The position numbers and the translations under genes are program-made. DNA of 64,000 bases from Chitinophaga sp. sic0106 (GTDB taxonomy: Bacteria > Bacteroidota > Bacteroidia > Chitinophagales > Chitinophagaceae): the NCBI RefSeq assembly GCF_019219075.1, contig NZ_JAHUWJ010000012.1:124001-188000 (forward strand), in the 5' to 3' direction. This document shows positions 33,648-42,170 of the stretch, piece by piece. Each line of letters opens with the position of its first letter. Position 1 is the first letter of the stretch. Below the pieces are notes generated by a model. The model was not told where the DNA came from and ran no database searches. It saw only the letters and a program-made list of their open reading frames with translations.

Positions 33648-34028
33648 ATGAAAAGAATAGCGATTGCGCGGATAGTTTTGATAACCCTTTTCACCCTTAC
33701 CACCACTACCATTTTTTCCCAGGATAAAAGGGATTATATACGGATTCTGACCGACTCCATGAAGGCCAGGCTTTCCCTCAATGAAGGACAATACGGCCAG
33801 GTTTACAATATCAATAAATCCTTTTCAGAAAAGATGGCCGCACTGCGGAAAGACAACGTGATGCCCCGCGCTGAAAAAGGAAAACAGCTGAAGCAACTGG
33901 GTGTAACCCGCGACAGCTCCCTTAAAAAAGTACTGAGTGCCGATCAGTTCGACCGCTACGAAGCACATAAATCCGAACGCCGCCAACAGGCTAAGGAACG
34001 CTATGAGCGCAAACAGGAAGAAAAATAA
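33648..34028 (+). CDS. Small secreted protein, possibly Spy/CpxP-like
   Basis: The 126-residue protein has a signal peptide (MKRIAIARIVLITLFTLTTTTIFSQ) and a highly charged, helical mature part with repeated KxxK and RxE patterns (FSEKMAALRKDN, QFDRYEAHKSERRQQAKERYERKQEEK). The pattern LSLNEGQY...VYNIN...LSADQFDRYE recalls the small envelope-stress chaperone-like proteins of Bacteroidota. Function not established. It lies just upstream of the polyamine operon but with a 135-base gap. Confidence 0.7.
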   Translation: MKRIAIARIVLITLFTLTTTTIFSQDKRDYIRILTDSMKARLSLNEGQYGQVYNINKSFSEKMAALRKDNVMPRAEKGKQLKQLGVTRDSSLKKVLSADQFDRYEAHKSERRQQAKERYERKQEEK

Positions 34029-34112
34029 TTTCCACGGAAAAGGCTACACGAAATTATCATTGCTGATTCTGGCATGCAATTCGCATATACCGTGATCTCC
34101 TGAAACAAAAAG

Positions 34113-34133
34113 AAAAATTCGTCAGGAATTTTT
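34113..34133 (+). promoter_or_regulatory. Inverted repeat upstream of polyamine operon
   Basis: AAAAATTC at 34113-34120 and GAATTTTT at 34126-34133 are perfect 8-base inverted half-sites with a 5-base spacer, 30 bases before the speD start. It could be an operator for the seven-gene operon. No consensus -7 element is clear. Confidence 0.4.
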
Positions 34134-34163
34134 ACATTGCAACATGCACATATTATCTCTGCC

Positions 34164-34517
34164 ATGAAATATCAACCAGGGCTACACCTGTTGACCACCC
34201 TGTATACCGACAATATTGAACTACTGCAGCAAAGTGACAACTGGAAAACTTTTATCACCCACCAGATTCAATACCATCAACTTACAGAGGTAGGTAACGC
34301 CGTACATGACTTCCCTAACGGGGGCTTCACTGCGGTTCATTGTCTGACGGAATCACATATTTCCATCCATACCTGGCCGGAATATGGGCTGTGTACCTGT
34401 GATGTGTTTTTGTCCAACTTCCGGAAAAACAATGATGCCATCACTACCGCCATCATGAGCGCTATTCATGATTTTTTCCAGACCACCAAACATGAATCTC
34501 AACAGATAAGAAGATAA
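34164..34517 (+). CDS. speD: S-adenosylmethionine decarboxylase-like proenzyme (SpeD) with Cys-to-Ser change
   Basis: I start at the ATG at 34164; the TTG at 34137 is weaker. The 117-residue protein matches the class 1B (SpeH-type) decarboxylase. The proenzyme cleaves itself between E63 and S64 (ESHISIHT), and S64 becomes the pyruvoyl cofactor. H69 and the PEYG turn are kept. Counting from H69, the position of the usual catalytic cysteine (Cys83 in the Thermotoga enzyme) is S84 (DVFLS), although two other cysteines (C77, C79) precede it. The product would be decarboxylated AdoMet, the aminopropyl donor for the fused synthase five genes on. It opens the operon; the next start is 1 base after its stop. 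Confidence 0.9.
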   Translation: MKYQPGLHLLTTLYTDNIELLQQSDNWKTFITHQIQYHQLTEVGNAVHDFPNGGFTAVHCLTESHISIHTWPEYGLCTCDVFLSNFRKNNDAITTAIMSAIHDFFQTTKHESQQIRR

Positions 34518-34518
34518 A

Positions 34519-35775
34519 ATGCCACACTTTAATTGTCCTGCCTGTAAGGCGGGCATCGACCTGCAACATCCGGACACCCGCCTCTATGGCTGTCCTAAGT
34601 GCGGAACGTTGTCCACTTTTCAATCAGGATTCCCCGAGAAAGCCGGTAAGGTTAACCAATCCAAAATCGCGCAGCTGATCGCATTGGGCACCACCGGTGT
34701 ATTACGCAACGAAGAGTATACCGTGATCGCCTATACGGAGCGGGCAGCAGTGGGCTCCGGCTATAGTTGGGCGGAGTATGTGCTGATGCGTAGCAGCGAC
34801 CGCAAACCTTTTTTCCTCTCCTTTTCAGAGGGGCACTGGCTGCTGGTAGAAAATATTCCGGCGCAATATCCGGAGGTAACCATTGCCAGCTATGAGAAAA
34901 CTATTTCCCTGACGCATGAAGGGAAAAATTTTGAACTCTTCAGCAGGTTCAGTGGCCGCTATACCTGCATACGCGGAGAAATCCCGTGGGAGCTGGATTA
35001 CCAGCATAACATCCGTTGCCTGGAGTTTATACGTCCGCCGGAAATGATTTCCTTTGAAATGCAGCAATCGCGCATCGATGCCTTCCGCGGCGTTTACATC
35101 TACCCAAAAGAAATTAAAAGGGCTTTCCTGAATGGCCATTTTCCGCCAGGCCGAGTAGGAATAGCGCCTGCACAGCCGTTTCTGCGCGGGTTGCGGCCTA
35201 ACCAGTTCGGGATCGCTGCCTTTATTTTTTGTCTTTTTGCTTTGTTCAGCTTCCTGTATAATAACAGCAACAGGCAGAACAAGGAGATCATGCGGGATAG
35301 CTTTTATATTAACGACTCCACTGTTAATAAACCTTTGCTGAGCCCTACTTTTAAGCTGGATGATAAAGTCACCAATATAGAAGTGGAAGTGCAGACGGAC
35401 CTCACCAACAACTGGTGCGCCCTGGACCTCACGCTGGTAAACGAAGTGACCGGCGAAGAGCGGACGATTCCTTTGGAAACCGCCTACTATCGTGGGGTAG
35501 AAGATGGTGAAAGCTGGTCAGAAGGCGACTTTAAGCAAACCGCTTTTGTGTGTAGCGTAACACCTGGCCAGTACCATTTTGTGGCCACTACTGCTACGGA
35601 AAAAGCTGGTCCGACGGTTCGTGCAGACGTTGCCGTATTCTGGGATGTGCCTACGGTGTGGAATGAAGTGCTGCTATGCCTGCTCTTTGGCGGAGCTGCG
35701 TTGGTATTCATGAAATGGCAACAGATCAGGGAATCCGAACGATGGGAAAACAGTGATATCACTCATAAAAAATAA
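34519..35775 (+). CDS. Membrane protein with N-terminal zinc ribbon and DUF4178
   Basis: The 418-residue protein begins with a four-cysteine zinc ribbon (C6-C9, C25-C28: CPAC...CPKC). DUF4178 follows at about residues 50-160 (LGTTGVLRNEEYTVIAYTERA, the YSWAEYVLMRSSDRKPFFLSFSEGHWLLVENI block). Then comes a second similar region and a membrane helix at ~230-247. A beta-rich soluble segment (~260-385) is followed by a second membrane helix (~389-405). It probably sits in the inner membrane with the zinc-ribbon/DUF4178 part in the cytosol. DUF4178 proteins occur next to SpeD, DUF350 and fused SpeE genes in many bacteria as far as I recall. Their role is unknown. Stop and next start are 4 bases apart. 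Confidence 0.85.
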   Translation: MPHFNCPACKAGIDLQHPDTRLYGCPKCGTLSTFQSGFPEKAGKVNQSKIAQLIALGTTGVLRNEEYTVIAYTERAAVGSGYSWAEYVLMRSSDRKPFFLSFSEGHWLLVENIPAQYPEVTIASYEKTISLTHEGKNFELFSRFSGRYTCIRGEIPWELDYQHNIRCLEFIRPPEMISFEMQQSRIDAFRGVYIYPKEIKRAFLNGHFPPGRVGIAPAQPFLRGLRPNQFGIAAFIFCLFALFSFLYNNSNRQNKEIMRDSFYINDSTVNKPLLSPTFKLDDKVTNIEVEVQTDLTNNWCALDLTLVNEVTGEERTIPLETAYYRGVEDGESWSEGDFKQTAFVCSVTPGQYHFVATTATEKAGPTVRADVAVFWDVPTVWNEVLLCLLFGGAALVFMKWQQIRESERWENSDITHKK

Positions 35776-35779
35776 TTCT

Positions 35780-35995
35780 ATGGAGAAAATAAAGTCTCTT
35801 TTTTCCAGGTTGCCTTTTACCTGGAGAGATGATAAAATCACCATTTGCATACTGGCCGGGCTAATGCTCATACTGCTCGTGAGCAATACTTACGGTTACC
35901 GGGTGTGTAACTGCACCAGCACAGATACCTGGAAGCCTGGCAAGGATCGTACAGCCAGGTCGCACAGCGGCGTTCACTATTTCTATCACAAATAA
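35780..35995 (+). CDS. Small single-helix membrane protein of polyamine operon
   Basis: I use the ATG at 35780. The 71-residue protein has one hydrophobic helix (residues ~18-38: KITICILAGLMLILLVSNTYG) and a polar tail with two cysteines (VCNCT) and several histidines (RSHSGVHYFYHK). It is unknown. It sits between the DUF4178 and DUF350 genes with 4- and 6-base gaps, so it is part of the operon and likely of a membrane complex. Confidence 0.75.
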   Translation: MEKIKSLFSRLPFTWRDDKITICILAGLMLILLVSNTYGYRVCNCTSTDTWKPGKDRTARSHSGVHYFYHK

Positions 35996-36001
35996 ATCAC
36001 T

Positions 36002-36217
36002 ATGGAAACATTACAATTCAAGTACATCCTCGCCTCTGCCGTGTATTCATTACTGGGGGTGGTTATCCTCGTTATTGCCTTCTGGCTGGTGGACCGCCTT
36101 ACTCCGGAAAATACCTGGAAGGAGCTCGTGCATAACAAAAATATTGCACTGGCCATTGTGGTAGGTGCTTTTATAATCGCCATTGGCATGATCATCAGTT
36201 CGGCCATTCATAGTTAA
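36002..36217 (+). CDS. DUF350-family membrane protein
   Basis: The 71-residue protein has two membrane helices. The pattern VYSLLGVVILVIAFWLVDRLTPENTW, then NKNIALAIVVGAFIIAIGMIISSAIH, fits a single DUF350 unit (YjfL-like). It is probably oligomeric in the inner membrane. Placed 6 bases after the small helix protein and 10 bases before the SpeE-like gene. Its function is unknown; E. coli relatives lie in a cluster of envelope genes. Confidence 0.88.
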   Translation: METLQFKYILASAVYSLLGVVILVIAFWLVDRLTPENTWKELVHNKNIALAIVVGAFIIAIGMIISSAIHS

Positions 36218-36227
36218 TCGTTGTACG

Positions 36228-37727
36228 TTGGAAATTCTGTTATTATTATCGGTGTTTGTAATTGCTACCTGTGGGCTCATATATGAGCTGGTAGCAGGTA
36301 CGCTGGCTAGTTACCTGTTGGGAGATTCTGTAACACAGTTTTCGACCATCATTGGTGCCTACCTGTTTTCAATGGGTATTGGCGCATATTTTTCCCGTTT
36401 CTTCAAAAAGGATTTGCTCAGCTGGTTTATCCAGCTGGAGATCCTCGTGGGCCTGATTGGCGGTATTAGTTCGGCGGCGCTTTTCCTGCTGTTTGAACAT
36501 GCGGCATCCTTCCGGCTGGTGCTGTATTTGCTGGTAGGGCTCACCGGTACGCTGGTAGGGCTGGAACTTCCGTTGCTGATGAACATCCTCAAGGACCGGT
36601 ATGAGTTCAAAGACCTTGTATCAAGAGTGTTCACGTTCGACTACATTGGCGCTCTGGCGGCTTCAATCGTGTTCCCGTTACTGTTAGTACCTTACCTGGG
36701 GTTGATCCGCACTTCCTGCTTTTTCGGGATACTCAATGTGGCCGTGGCTATGGTTGTTTTAGTTAAATTTAAGAGAGAGATAAAATGGGCTCCTTATCTG
36801 AAATCCAAAGCAGTGGCCTGTATCATCGTTTTGCTGGGTCTCTTCATCTGGGCAGATAAGATTATGACCTTTGCAGAAAGTCAGGCCTTCAGAGATCCCG
36901 TGATCTATTCCCATTCCTCCGCTTATCAACGGATTGTGCTCACGCACAGCAGACTGGATCTACGGCTGTACCTCAATGGTAACCTGCAATTCAGCTCTGC
37001 GGATGAGTATCGATACCACGAAGCGCTCATTCATCCGGCTATGCTGTATAGCCCCAAACATAGTCAGGTGCTGATTTTGGGTGGTGGGGACGGTATGGCT
37101 GCACGGGAGCTGCTCAAATACCCGGAGGTGGAACAGGTTACACTGGTAGACCTCGACCCGGCCATGACCCGGCTTTTCCGGCAAAACAGCATGCTCGCTT
37201 CGTTAAATGACAGCTCGTTGTTATCGCCACGGGTGCGCGTGATTAACGCCGATGCCTTTCAATGGCTCAAGGAAAATGACCGGCAGTATGATGTGGTGAT
37301 CGTTGACTTCCCCGACCCCGGCAATTATGCCGTGGGAAAGCTCTATACCACCGCGTTTTATCGTAAGCTGCGCCATGCACTTACCGACAGCAGCGTGGTG
37401 GTGATTCAGTCTACCTCTCCTTATGTAGCACCAAAGGCATTCTGGTGTGTAAATACCACGCTGCAGGAATGTAATTATCAAACCATCCCCTATCATACCT
37501 ATGTGCCTTCATTCGGTGAATGGGGTTACGTGATGGCATCTCCCGGACCATTGGCCAAACACCATGACAGCTTGCCCGCCGGGCTGCGTTACTTTGCTGC
37601 CGGCACTTTCAGCCAGATGTGTGACTTCACTGCCGACATGCAGCAACGAAAAGTGCTGGCCAATCATTTAAACAACCAGATACTGGTACAATATTTTGAA
37701 GATGAGTGGGGAAAATACCAGGAGTAA
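36228..37727 (+). CDS. Polytopic membrane protein fused to spermidine-synthase domain
   Basis: The only start consistent with the spacing is TTG at 36228, directly opening the first helix. The 499-residue protein has about seven membrane helices (1-210) and then a complete aminopropyltransferase domain. It shows the polyamine-site YHE (263-265), GGGDG (285-289) and D308/D310 for decarboxylated AdoMet. DFPDP at 360-364 provides the catalytic acids. SpeE normally makes spermidine from putrescine in the cytosol; here the synthase is tethered to the membrane, so the acceptor may be a membrane or translocated amine. It overlaps the next gene by 26 bases. Confidence 0.92.
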   Translation: MEILLLLSVFVIATCGLIYELVAGTLASYLLGDSVTQFSTIIGAYLFSMGIGAYFSRFFKKDLLSWFIQLEILVGLIGGISSAALFLLFEHAASFRLVLYLLVGLTGTLVGLELPLLMNILKDRYEFKDLVSRVFTFDYIGALAASIVFPLLLVPYLGLIRTSCFFGILNVAVAMVVLVKFKREIKWAPYLKSKAVACIIVLLGLFIWADKIMTFAESQAFRDPVIYSHSSAYQRIVLTHSRLDLRLYLNGNLQFSSADEYRYHEALIHPAMLYSPKHSQVLILGGGDGMAARELLKYPEVEQVTLVDLDPAMTRLFRQNSMLASLNDSSLLSPRVRVINADAFQWLKENDRQYDVVIVDFPDPGNYAVGKLYTTAFYRKLRHALTDSSVVVIQSTSPYVAPKAFWCVNTTLQECNYQTIPYHTYVPSFGEWGYVMASPGPLAKHHDSLPAGLRYFAAGTFSQMCDFTADMQQRKVLANHLNNQILVQYFEDEWGKYQE

Positions 37728-39345
37728 TACCATCAGCAGAAAAGAGTTTTTGCGATACATGGCCATCATCGCCGGCGGCACAGTTACCGTGGCGCAATAT
37801 GTGGCCTGTATGGAAAAGAAAGATAACTACGCGCATATTAATAGTCGCATCAGCGGCGCTTCCGCAAAAGCAGGCCATATGATGCGGGACCAGCAATTTG
37901 GTACACCAGCCATCACGGAGTATGCTGATGCGGTGATCGTTGGTGGCGGTGTAGCCGGGCTTAGTGCCGCCAGGAGTCTCCACCACAGCGGGTTTACCAA
38001 CTTCCGGTTGCTGGAGTTGGAACCTCATACCGGCGGCAATGCCAGTTACGGCAGTAACCAATACAGCGCATACCCGCTGGGGGCGCACTATTTACCCATC
38101 CCTAATATTGAAAATCAACCCCTGCTCGACCTCCTGGCAGAAGCCGGAATATTAACGCATTACAATGCTGACGGTCTTCCGGTATACAACGAAACAGACC
38201 TTTGCTATGATCCGGAAGAAAGACTGTATATCCGTAACCGTTGGCAGGAAGGACTGATTCCGCAGCTTGGCATCAGCCAGCAAACGCAGGACGAGATAAA
38301 GAAATTCCTGGAGCTGATGGAAACATTGCGCCGGGCCAAAGGCAGCGATAACCGCTATGCCTTTGACATACCGGCGGATAATAGCTCCACAGATGCCAGT
38401 TACCGGGAGCTGGACCAGCTGACTATGGAAGCCTGGCTGCAGCAGCAGGGCTATCATTCCGAAGAGCTTCGCTGGTATTTGGATTACTGCTGCCGCGACG
38501 ACTACGGCGCCGGCATCAGCACCATCAGCGCCTGGGCTGCCATTCACTACTTCGCTTCGCGGAAAGGAAAGGCAGGCAATGCCGACAGTTCACAGCTGCT
38601 CACGTGGCCGCAGGGTAACGGCAGGCTGGCACAGCACCTGCAACAGTTTAGCCGCGATAAAACACAGACCGGCTGTGTGGTGTACAAGATCACACCCGAA
38701 CCTACACAGGTACTGATTGATTACTACGATATTAATACCCATCAGATAAAACGATTGGTGGCCAAAGCCTGTATTATGGCTACGCCGCAGTTTGTAACAC
38801 AGCGCCTGATTCCGGGAGGCAGTTACCACCACGATTTCGTGTATTCGCCCTGGTTAGTGGCCAATATTACGCTGGAGCGTGTTCCGGAATCGTCCGGCTA
38901 CCAGCTGAGCTGGGATAATGTGATTTACCAGGGAAAGTCCCTGGGTTATGTAAACGCGCAGCAGCAGCGGCTAACGCAGCAGATGCCTGCCAAACAGGTA
39001 ATCACATATTACCTGCCGCTGGATCACCTGGACCCGGTGGCTTCCAGGAAGTACGCCATTGGTTTATCGCCCCGGCATTGGGTAAAGCTCATTGCTGATG
39101 ATCTGGAAACGGTGCATCCCGGCATTACGGAGCTGATCGGGGATATTGATATTACGATATGGGGGCATGGGATGATCCGCCCGCATGCAGGATTTATTAC
39201 GGGAGAAGTGAGAGCCGCAGCGCAAAAATCTCCCTTTGCCAATGTTTTTTATGCCCATTCCGACTTAAGCGGCATTTCAATATTTGAAGAAGCTTTTTAC
39301 CATGGAAATAAAGCAGCCAATGCCCTTGCCGCTTACTGCAGCTAA
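37702..39345 (+). CDS. Exported FAD-dependent amine-oxidase-like protein
   Basis: The 547-residue protein starts at ATG 37702, overlapping the preceding gene by 26 bases. The N-terminus carries a Tat-like export signal (S12-R-K-E-F-L17, then a hydrophobic stretch) with a possible lipid-attachment cysteine at C36. The mature protein begins the Rossmann FAD fold at DAVIVGGGVAGLSAA (GGGVAG 81-86) with an acidic ribose ligand in LLELEP and the GG motif that follows. The C-terminus has a second FAD contact (SDLSGISIFEEAFYHGNKAA). The overall plan is that of flavin amine oxidases. In this operon it may oxidise a polyamine or polyamine-modified product outside the cytosol; that is inference. Confidence 0.85.
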   Translation: MSGENTRSNTISRKEFLRYMAIIAGGTVTVAQYVACMEKKDNYAHINSRISGASAKAGHMMRDQQFGTPAITEYADAVIVGGGVAGLSAARSLHHSGFTNFRLLELEPHTGGNASYGSNQYSAYPLGAHYLPIPNIENQPLLDLLAEAGILTHYNADGLPVYNETDLCYDPEERLYIRNRWQEGLIPQLGISQQTQDEIKKFLELMETLRRAKGSDNRYAFDIPADNSSTDASYRELDQLTMEAWLQQQGYHSEELRWYLDYCCRDDYGAGISTISAWAAIHYFASRKGKAGNADSSQLLTWPQGNGRLAQHLQQFSRDKTQTGCVVYKITPEPTQVLIDYYDINTHQIKRLVAKACIMATPQFVTQRLIPGGSYHHDFVYSPWLVANITLERVPESSGYQLSWDNVIYQGKSLGYVNAQQQRLTQQMPAKQVITYYLPLDHLDPVASRKYAIGLSPRHWVKLIADDLETVHPGITELIGDIDITIWGHGMIRPHAGFITGEVRAAAQKSPFANVFYAHSDLSGISIFEEAFYHGNKAANALAAYCS

Positions 39346-40429
39346 CAGCAGGAAGCAGCCCTGGATTTATAGTCGCAATCTGGATGGCTTTTTCATCCTC
39401 CTCCCTCCTTTTGCCGCACTGCTGGCTATCTGGCTGTTTCCGGAGGCTTTCCGGCCGCAGCAGGGTGTGAGTGTGGCCTGGTGGGTATTGCTGGTGCTGT
39501 TTATTGATGTGTCGCATGTTTACTCCACTATTTACCGGACCTACTTTGATGGCGGCACTTTTCGCAGGCAAAGTCGTTTATTCGTGTGGGTGCCCGTGCT
39601 GGCGTGGATAGCTGGTGTGGTGGCCTATGCAGCCGGACCGCTGGTGTTCTGGCGTATCCTGGCTTATATGGCGGTATATCATTTTGTGCGGCAGCAATAT
39701 GGTTTCCTGCGTATTTATAGTCGCAAAGAGGCCAGGAGCCGACTTTCCAGGCGCATTGATACCATTACTATTTATGCTGCGACCGTGTATCCTTTGATAT
39801 ACTGGCATTTAAAAGGGCCGATGCCGTTCAACTGGTTCATTCCGGATGACTTTTTCTATGTGGCCGGGAACAGTAAGATCCTTGATATACTTTGGGGTGC
39901 TTACCTCGCGATCATGGCCATCTACCTGGGAAAAGAAATCGGACATAGTATTAAATACCAGCTGATTAATATACCTAAGCAGTTGCTGGTGTTGGGCACC
40001 CTCCTATCCTGGTATTTCGGTATTATTTTTTTTAAGGGAGACCTTACGTTCACGTTGCTGAATGTGATCAGTCACGGCATACCGTACATGGCCCTGGTGT
40101 GGGCTCATGGCCGGAAGCAATACCATGTGGGGGCCAGCGGCAACAAATTTCTGCAAACTGTATTCAGTAACAGGGGTATCCTGCTTTTTTTGGGGCTGAT
40201 TGCCTTGTTTGCCTTTGTGGAAGAGGGCTTATGGGATGGTTTTGTATGGCGGGAGCATACCCGGGTTTTCTCTTTATTTCAGCAGTTGCCGGAGGTGGAA
40301 AGCAGTGTGGTGCTGATGTTGCTGGTGCCGTTGCTGGCGGTGCCACAGGTAACGCATTATGTGCTGGATGGATTTATTTGGAAGATGAAGGAAGATAGGT
40401 ATAACTGGCGGGAGAAAACAATGGATTAG
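39302..40429 (+). CDS. Polytopic membrane protein rich in intramembrane histidine
   Basis: I use the ATG at 39302, overlapping the FAD gene by 44 bases. The 375-residue protein has eight or nine membrane helices. Histidines and aromatic residues recur in or near them: SHVYSTIYRTY (H72), VYHFVRQQYGF (H127), ISHGIPYMALVWAH (H258, H269) and THYVLDGFIW (H352). The pattern suggests a membrane metal centre, as in di-iron hydroxylases or desaturases, but no canonical HxxHH box is present. I do not recognise the family. It is the last gene of the operon and is followed by a terminator. Confidence 0.75.
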   Translation: MEIKQPMPLPLTAANSRKQPWIYSRNLDGFFILLPPFAALLAIWLFPEAFRPQQGVSVAWWVLLVLFIDVSHVYSTIYRTYFDGGTFRRQSRLFVWVPVLAWIAGVVAYAAGPLVFWRILAYMAVYHFVRQQYGFLRIYSRKEARSRLSRRIDTITIYAATVYPLIYWHLKGPMPFNWFIPDDFFYVAGNSKILDILWGAYLAIMAIYLGKEIGHSIKYQLINIPKQLLVLGTLLSWYFGIIFFKGDLTFTLLNVISHGIPYMALVWAHGRKQYHVGASGNKFLQTVFSNRGILLFLGLIALFAFVEEGLWDGFVWREHTRVFSLFQQLPEVESSVVLMLLVPLLAVPQVTHYVLDGFIWKMKEDRYNWREKTMD

Positions 40430-40439
40430 CATTCGCATA

Positions 40440-40470
40440 CATCAGCGCAGGCACGAGGCCTACGCTGATG
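40440..40470. terminator. Bidirectional terminator after polyamine operon
   Basis: CATCAGCG at 40440-40447 pairs with CGCTGATG at 40463-40470, with further pairing inside (AGGC/GCCT). It lies between the convergent operon and M60 gene. Confidence 0.75.
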
Positions 40471-40475
40471 GCAAA

Positions 40476-42008
40476 TTAGTGTGCGACGTCGAACTTCATA
40501 TTATACGGCATCCATTCCGGATATACTCTCATTTCCTTTTCCAGCTTAGTTCCCAGCGGAAAACCCCATGCCTTGAAAAATGGCACCAGGTTACGTCCTG
40601 TAACTTCGGAGAAAGTTTGCACAAACCGATCCCGTTTTGAATCTTCATTTTTTGCGAAACTGGCATTGGGGTCAGTGACCAGGTTTTCCTGGTAGCGGCG
40701 GATAAAGGCTTTAAATGCTTCCCATCCAAAAGCTTCCTGTATTTGCCAAAACATTGTAAGGGCCAGGAAAGGGTCCTGCTTCCATTTTGCATAATCGGGT
40801 CCGGCTGCAAAGTATTGTTGTATGCGCGCCTTGCGTTTTTCAGCGGTCATCTCGCCGTGGGCGCCGTGGCGGTCACCGATGAGTCGGTCGAAGCAATAGA
40901 GTGCGAAGAAGTTGCAGCTGACCTCACCGGTGCCGGCAATGATCCAGTCGGGGTTTTGGAGGTTATGCCCTATTTCATGGAAATAGCCCCAGTTTGAACC
41001 ACCACTGGAAGGCAGGAGGAGCCGGTCGGGGTTGGCGATGGTATTCAGGGTGCCTTCGTCGCAATGTGCCATAATGGGATAACCGTTATGCATAAAGCCA
41101 CCGCTGATCTGCACATCTACTGCCAGGCGCATGGGGCGGTATACCGGCTGCGGATATTGGCCCAGGTCCATTTCTGCACCGATGATTGCGTCCCAGAGGT
41201 CCATGACTTTTTTAGGATTGCTGAGTTTTTGCAATATGGAATCAGGTACAGAAAGGATGATGCGATCGGTAGCGATTTCACCCCAGGGAGCGCCGCTGGA
41301 TTTGAGTTGGGCCTGCCACTGCTCATCGGTGGTAACACCGCGGATATAGAGCGGGGAACTAACGGCGCCGCTGATACGAATATCGGCGGACCAGTCCTTT
41401 ACCGTAGGGCGGCACTTAATATAGATGAGGCCTCCAAACGGGCTGTTGACCCGTACAACGGCTTTATCCAGTGGGGCGTATTTTACAATATCCGGCATGC
41501 GTACCCAGCTGGAGCGGCCGGCGTTCCACTGCCCGAGGTTGTCGGTATGGCAACCGATTTGTACGAACAGTTCCCCCATATCAGCGAGGTGTTGAGGCAG
41601 TTGGATTTCGATAACTTGTCCTGCCGGGGCATACAAGCCGGTACTATATTGGGTATAGGTATCGGGGTAGCCGTTCATACGGCGCAAAATGCGCCAGGTG
41701 CTGTCGGCCGGTCGCTGGTGTCGGATTGAAATCACCTTTTTTATGGTGGGTGTACCTGGTTTTACTTCCCCGGGGAAGTATCTGGAAGAAGGGTGTGCCT
41801 GGATGGTTTTATAATCCGTGTTTTCGAGTGTGGTGCGGCTCCAGCTGATCACCGCTTTGCGCAAAGCCGTATCCTGTTTGCCCAGTGGTTGATCTTTGCG
41901 GATCTCCAGTTGCGATGGATCGTTGCGGGTGGTATCCGACGGCGGCACCGAGGCCAGTGATACTGTAGGTAACAGCAGTGCTACCGTGAGTACGTAGTAA
42001 TTTTTCAT
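40476..42008 (-). CDS. Secreted M60-like zinc metallopeptidase
   Basis: I chose the ATG at 42008, where the signal peptide begins (MKNYYVLTVALLLPTVSLAS); an in-frame start at 42071 adds 21 residues. The 510-residue protein has an M60-family catalytic region. HEIGH at 344-348 and E362 follow the HExxH-x13-E spacing, preceded by PMRLAVDVQISGGFMHNGYPIMAH. M60 enzymes degrade mucins and other glycoproteins. The N-terminal third is beta-rich and may bind carbohydrate. Unlike the other M60 protein in the window, it has no T9SS tail. It lies upstream of the sigma/FecR/SusCD operon but is divergently oriented. Confidence 0.9.
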   Translation of the reverse strand: MKNYYVLTVALLLPTVSLASVPPSDTTRNDPSQLEIRKDQPLGKQDTALRKAVISWSRTTLENTDYKTIQAHPSSRYFPGEVKPGTPTIKKVISIRHQRPADSTWRILRRMNGYPDTYTQYSTGLYAPAGQVIEIQLPQHLADMGELFVQIGCHTDNLGQWNAGRSSWVRMPDIVKYAPLDKAVVRVNSPFGGLIYIKCRPTVKDWSADIRISGAVSSPLYIRGVTTDEQWQAQLKSSGAPWGEIATDRIILSVPDSILQKLSNPKKVMDLWDAIIGAEMDLGQYPQPVYRPMRLAVDVQISGGFMHNGYPIMAHCDEGTLNTIANPDRLLLPSSGGSNWGYFHEIGHNLQNPDWIIAGTGEVSCNFFALYCFDRLIGDRHGAHGEMTAEKRKARIQQYFAAGPDYAKWKQDPFLALTMFWQIQEAFGWEAFKAFIRRYQENLVTDPNASFAKNEDSKRDRFVQTFSEVTGRNLVPFFKAWGFPLGTKLEKEMRVYPEWMPYNMKFDVAH

Positions 42009-42170
42009 GTTCCTGTTATATGGCCTTAAATTACTACAGGGGATGCAGTCAATTAATAAAATTTTACACAAGATAACCTTTGTCTGGCCGGGAGGTTAAC
42101 AAACCCACACCACTACTTAAACAAAACATCCTTTTTTTAACCGAAAGTATTTTTAGTTTTATGCCCAATT

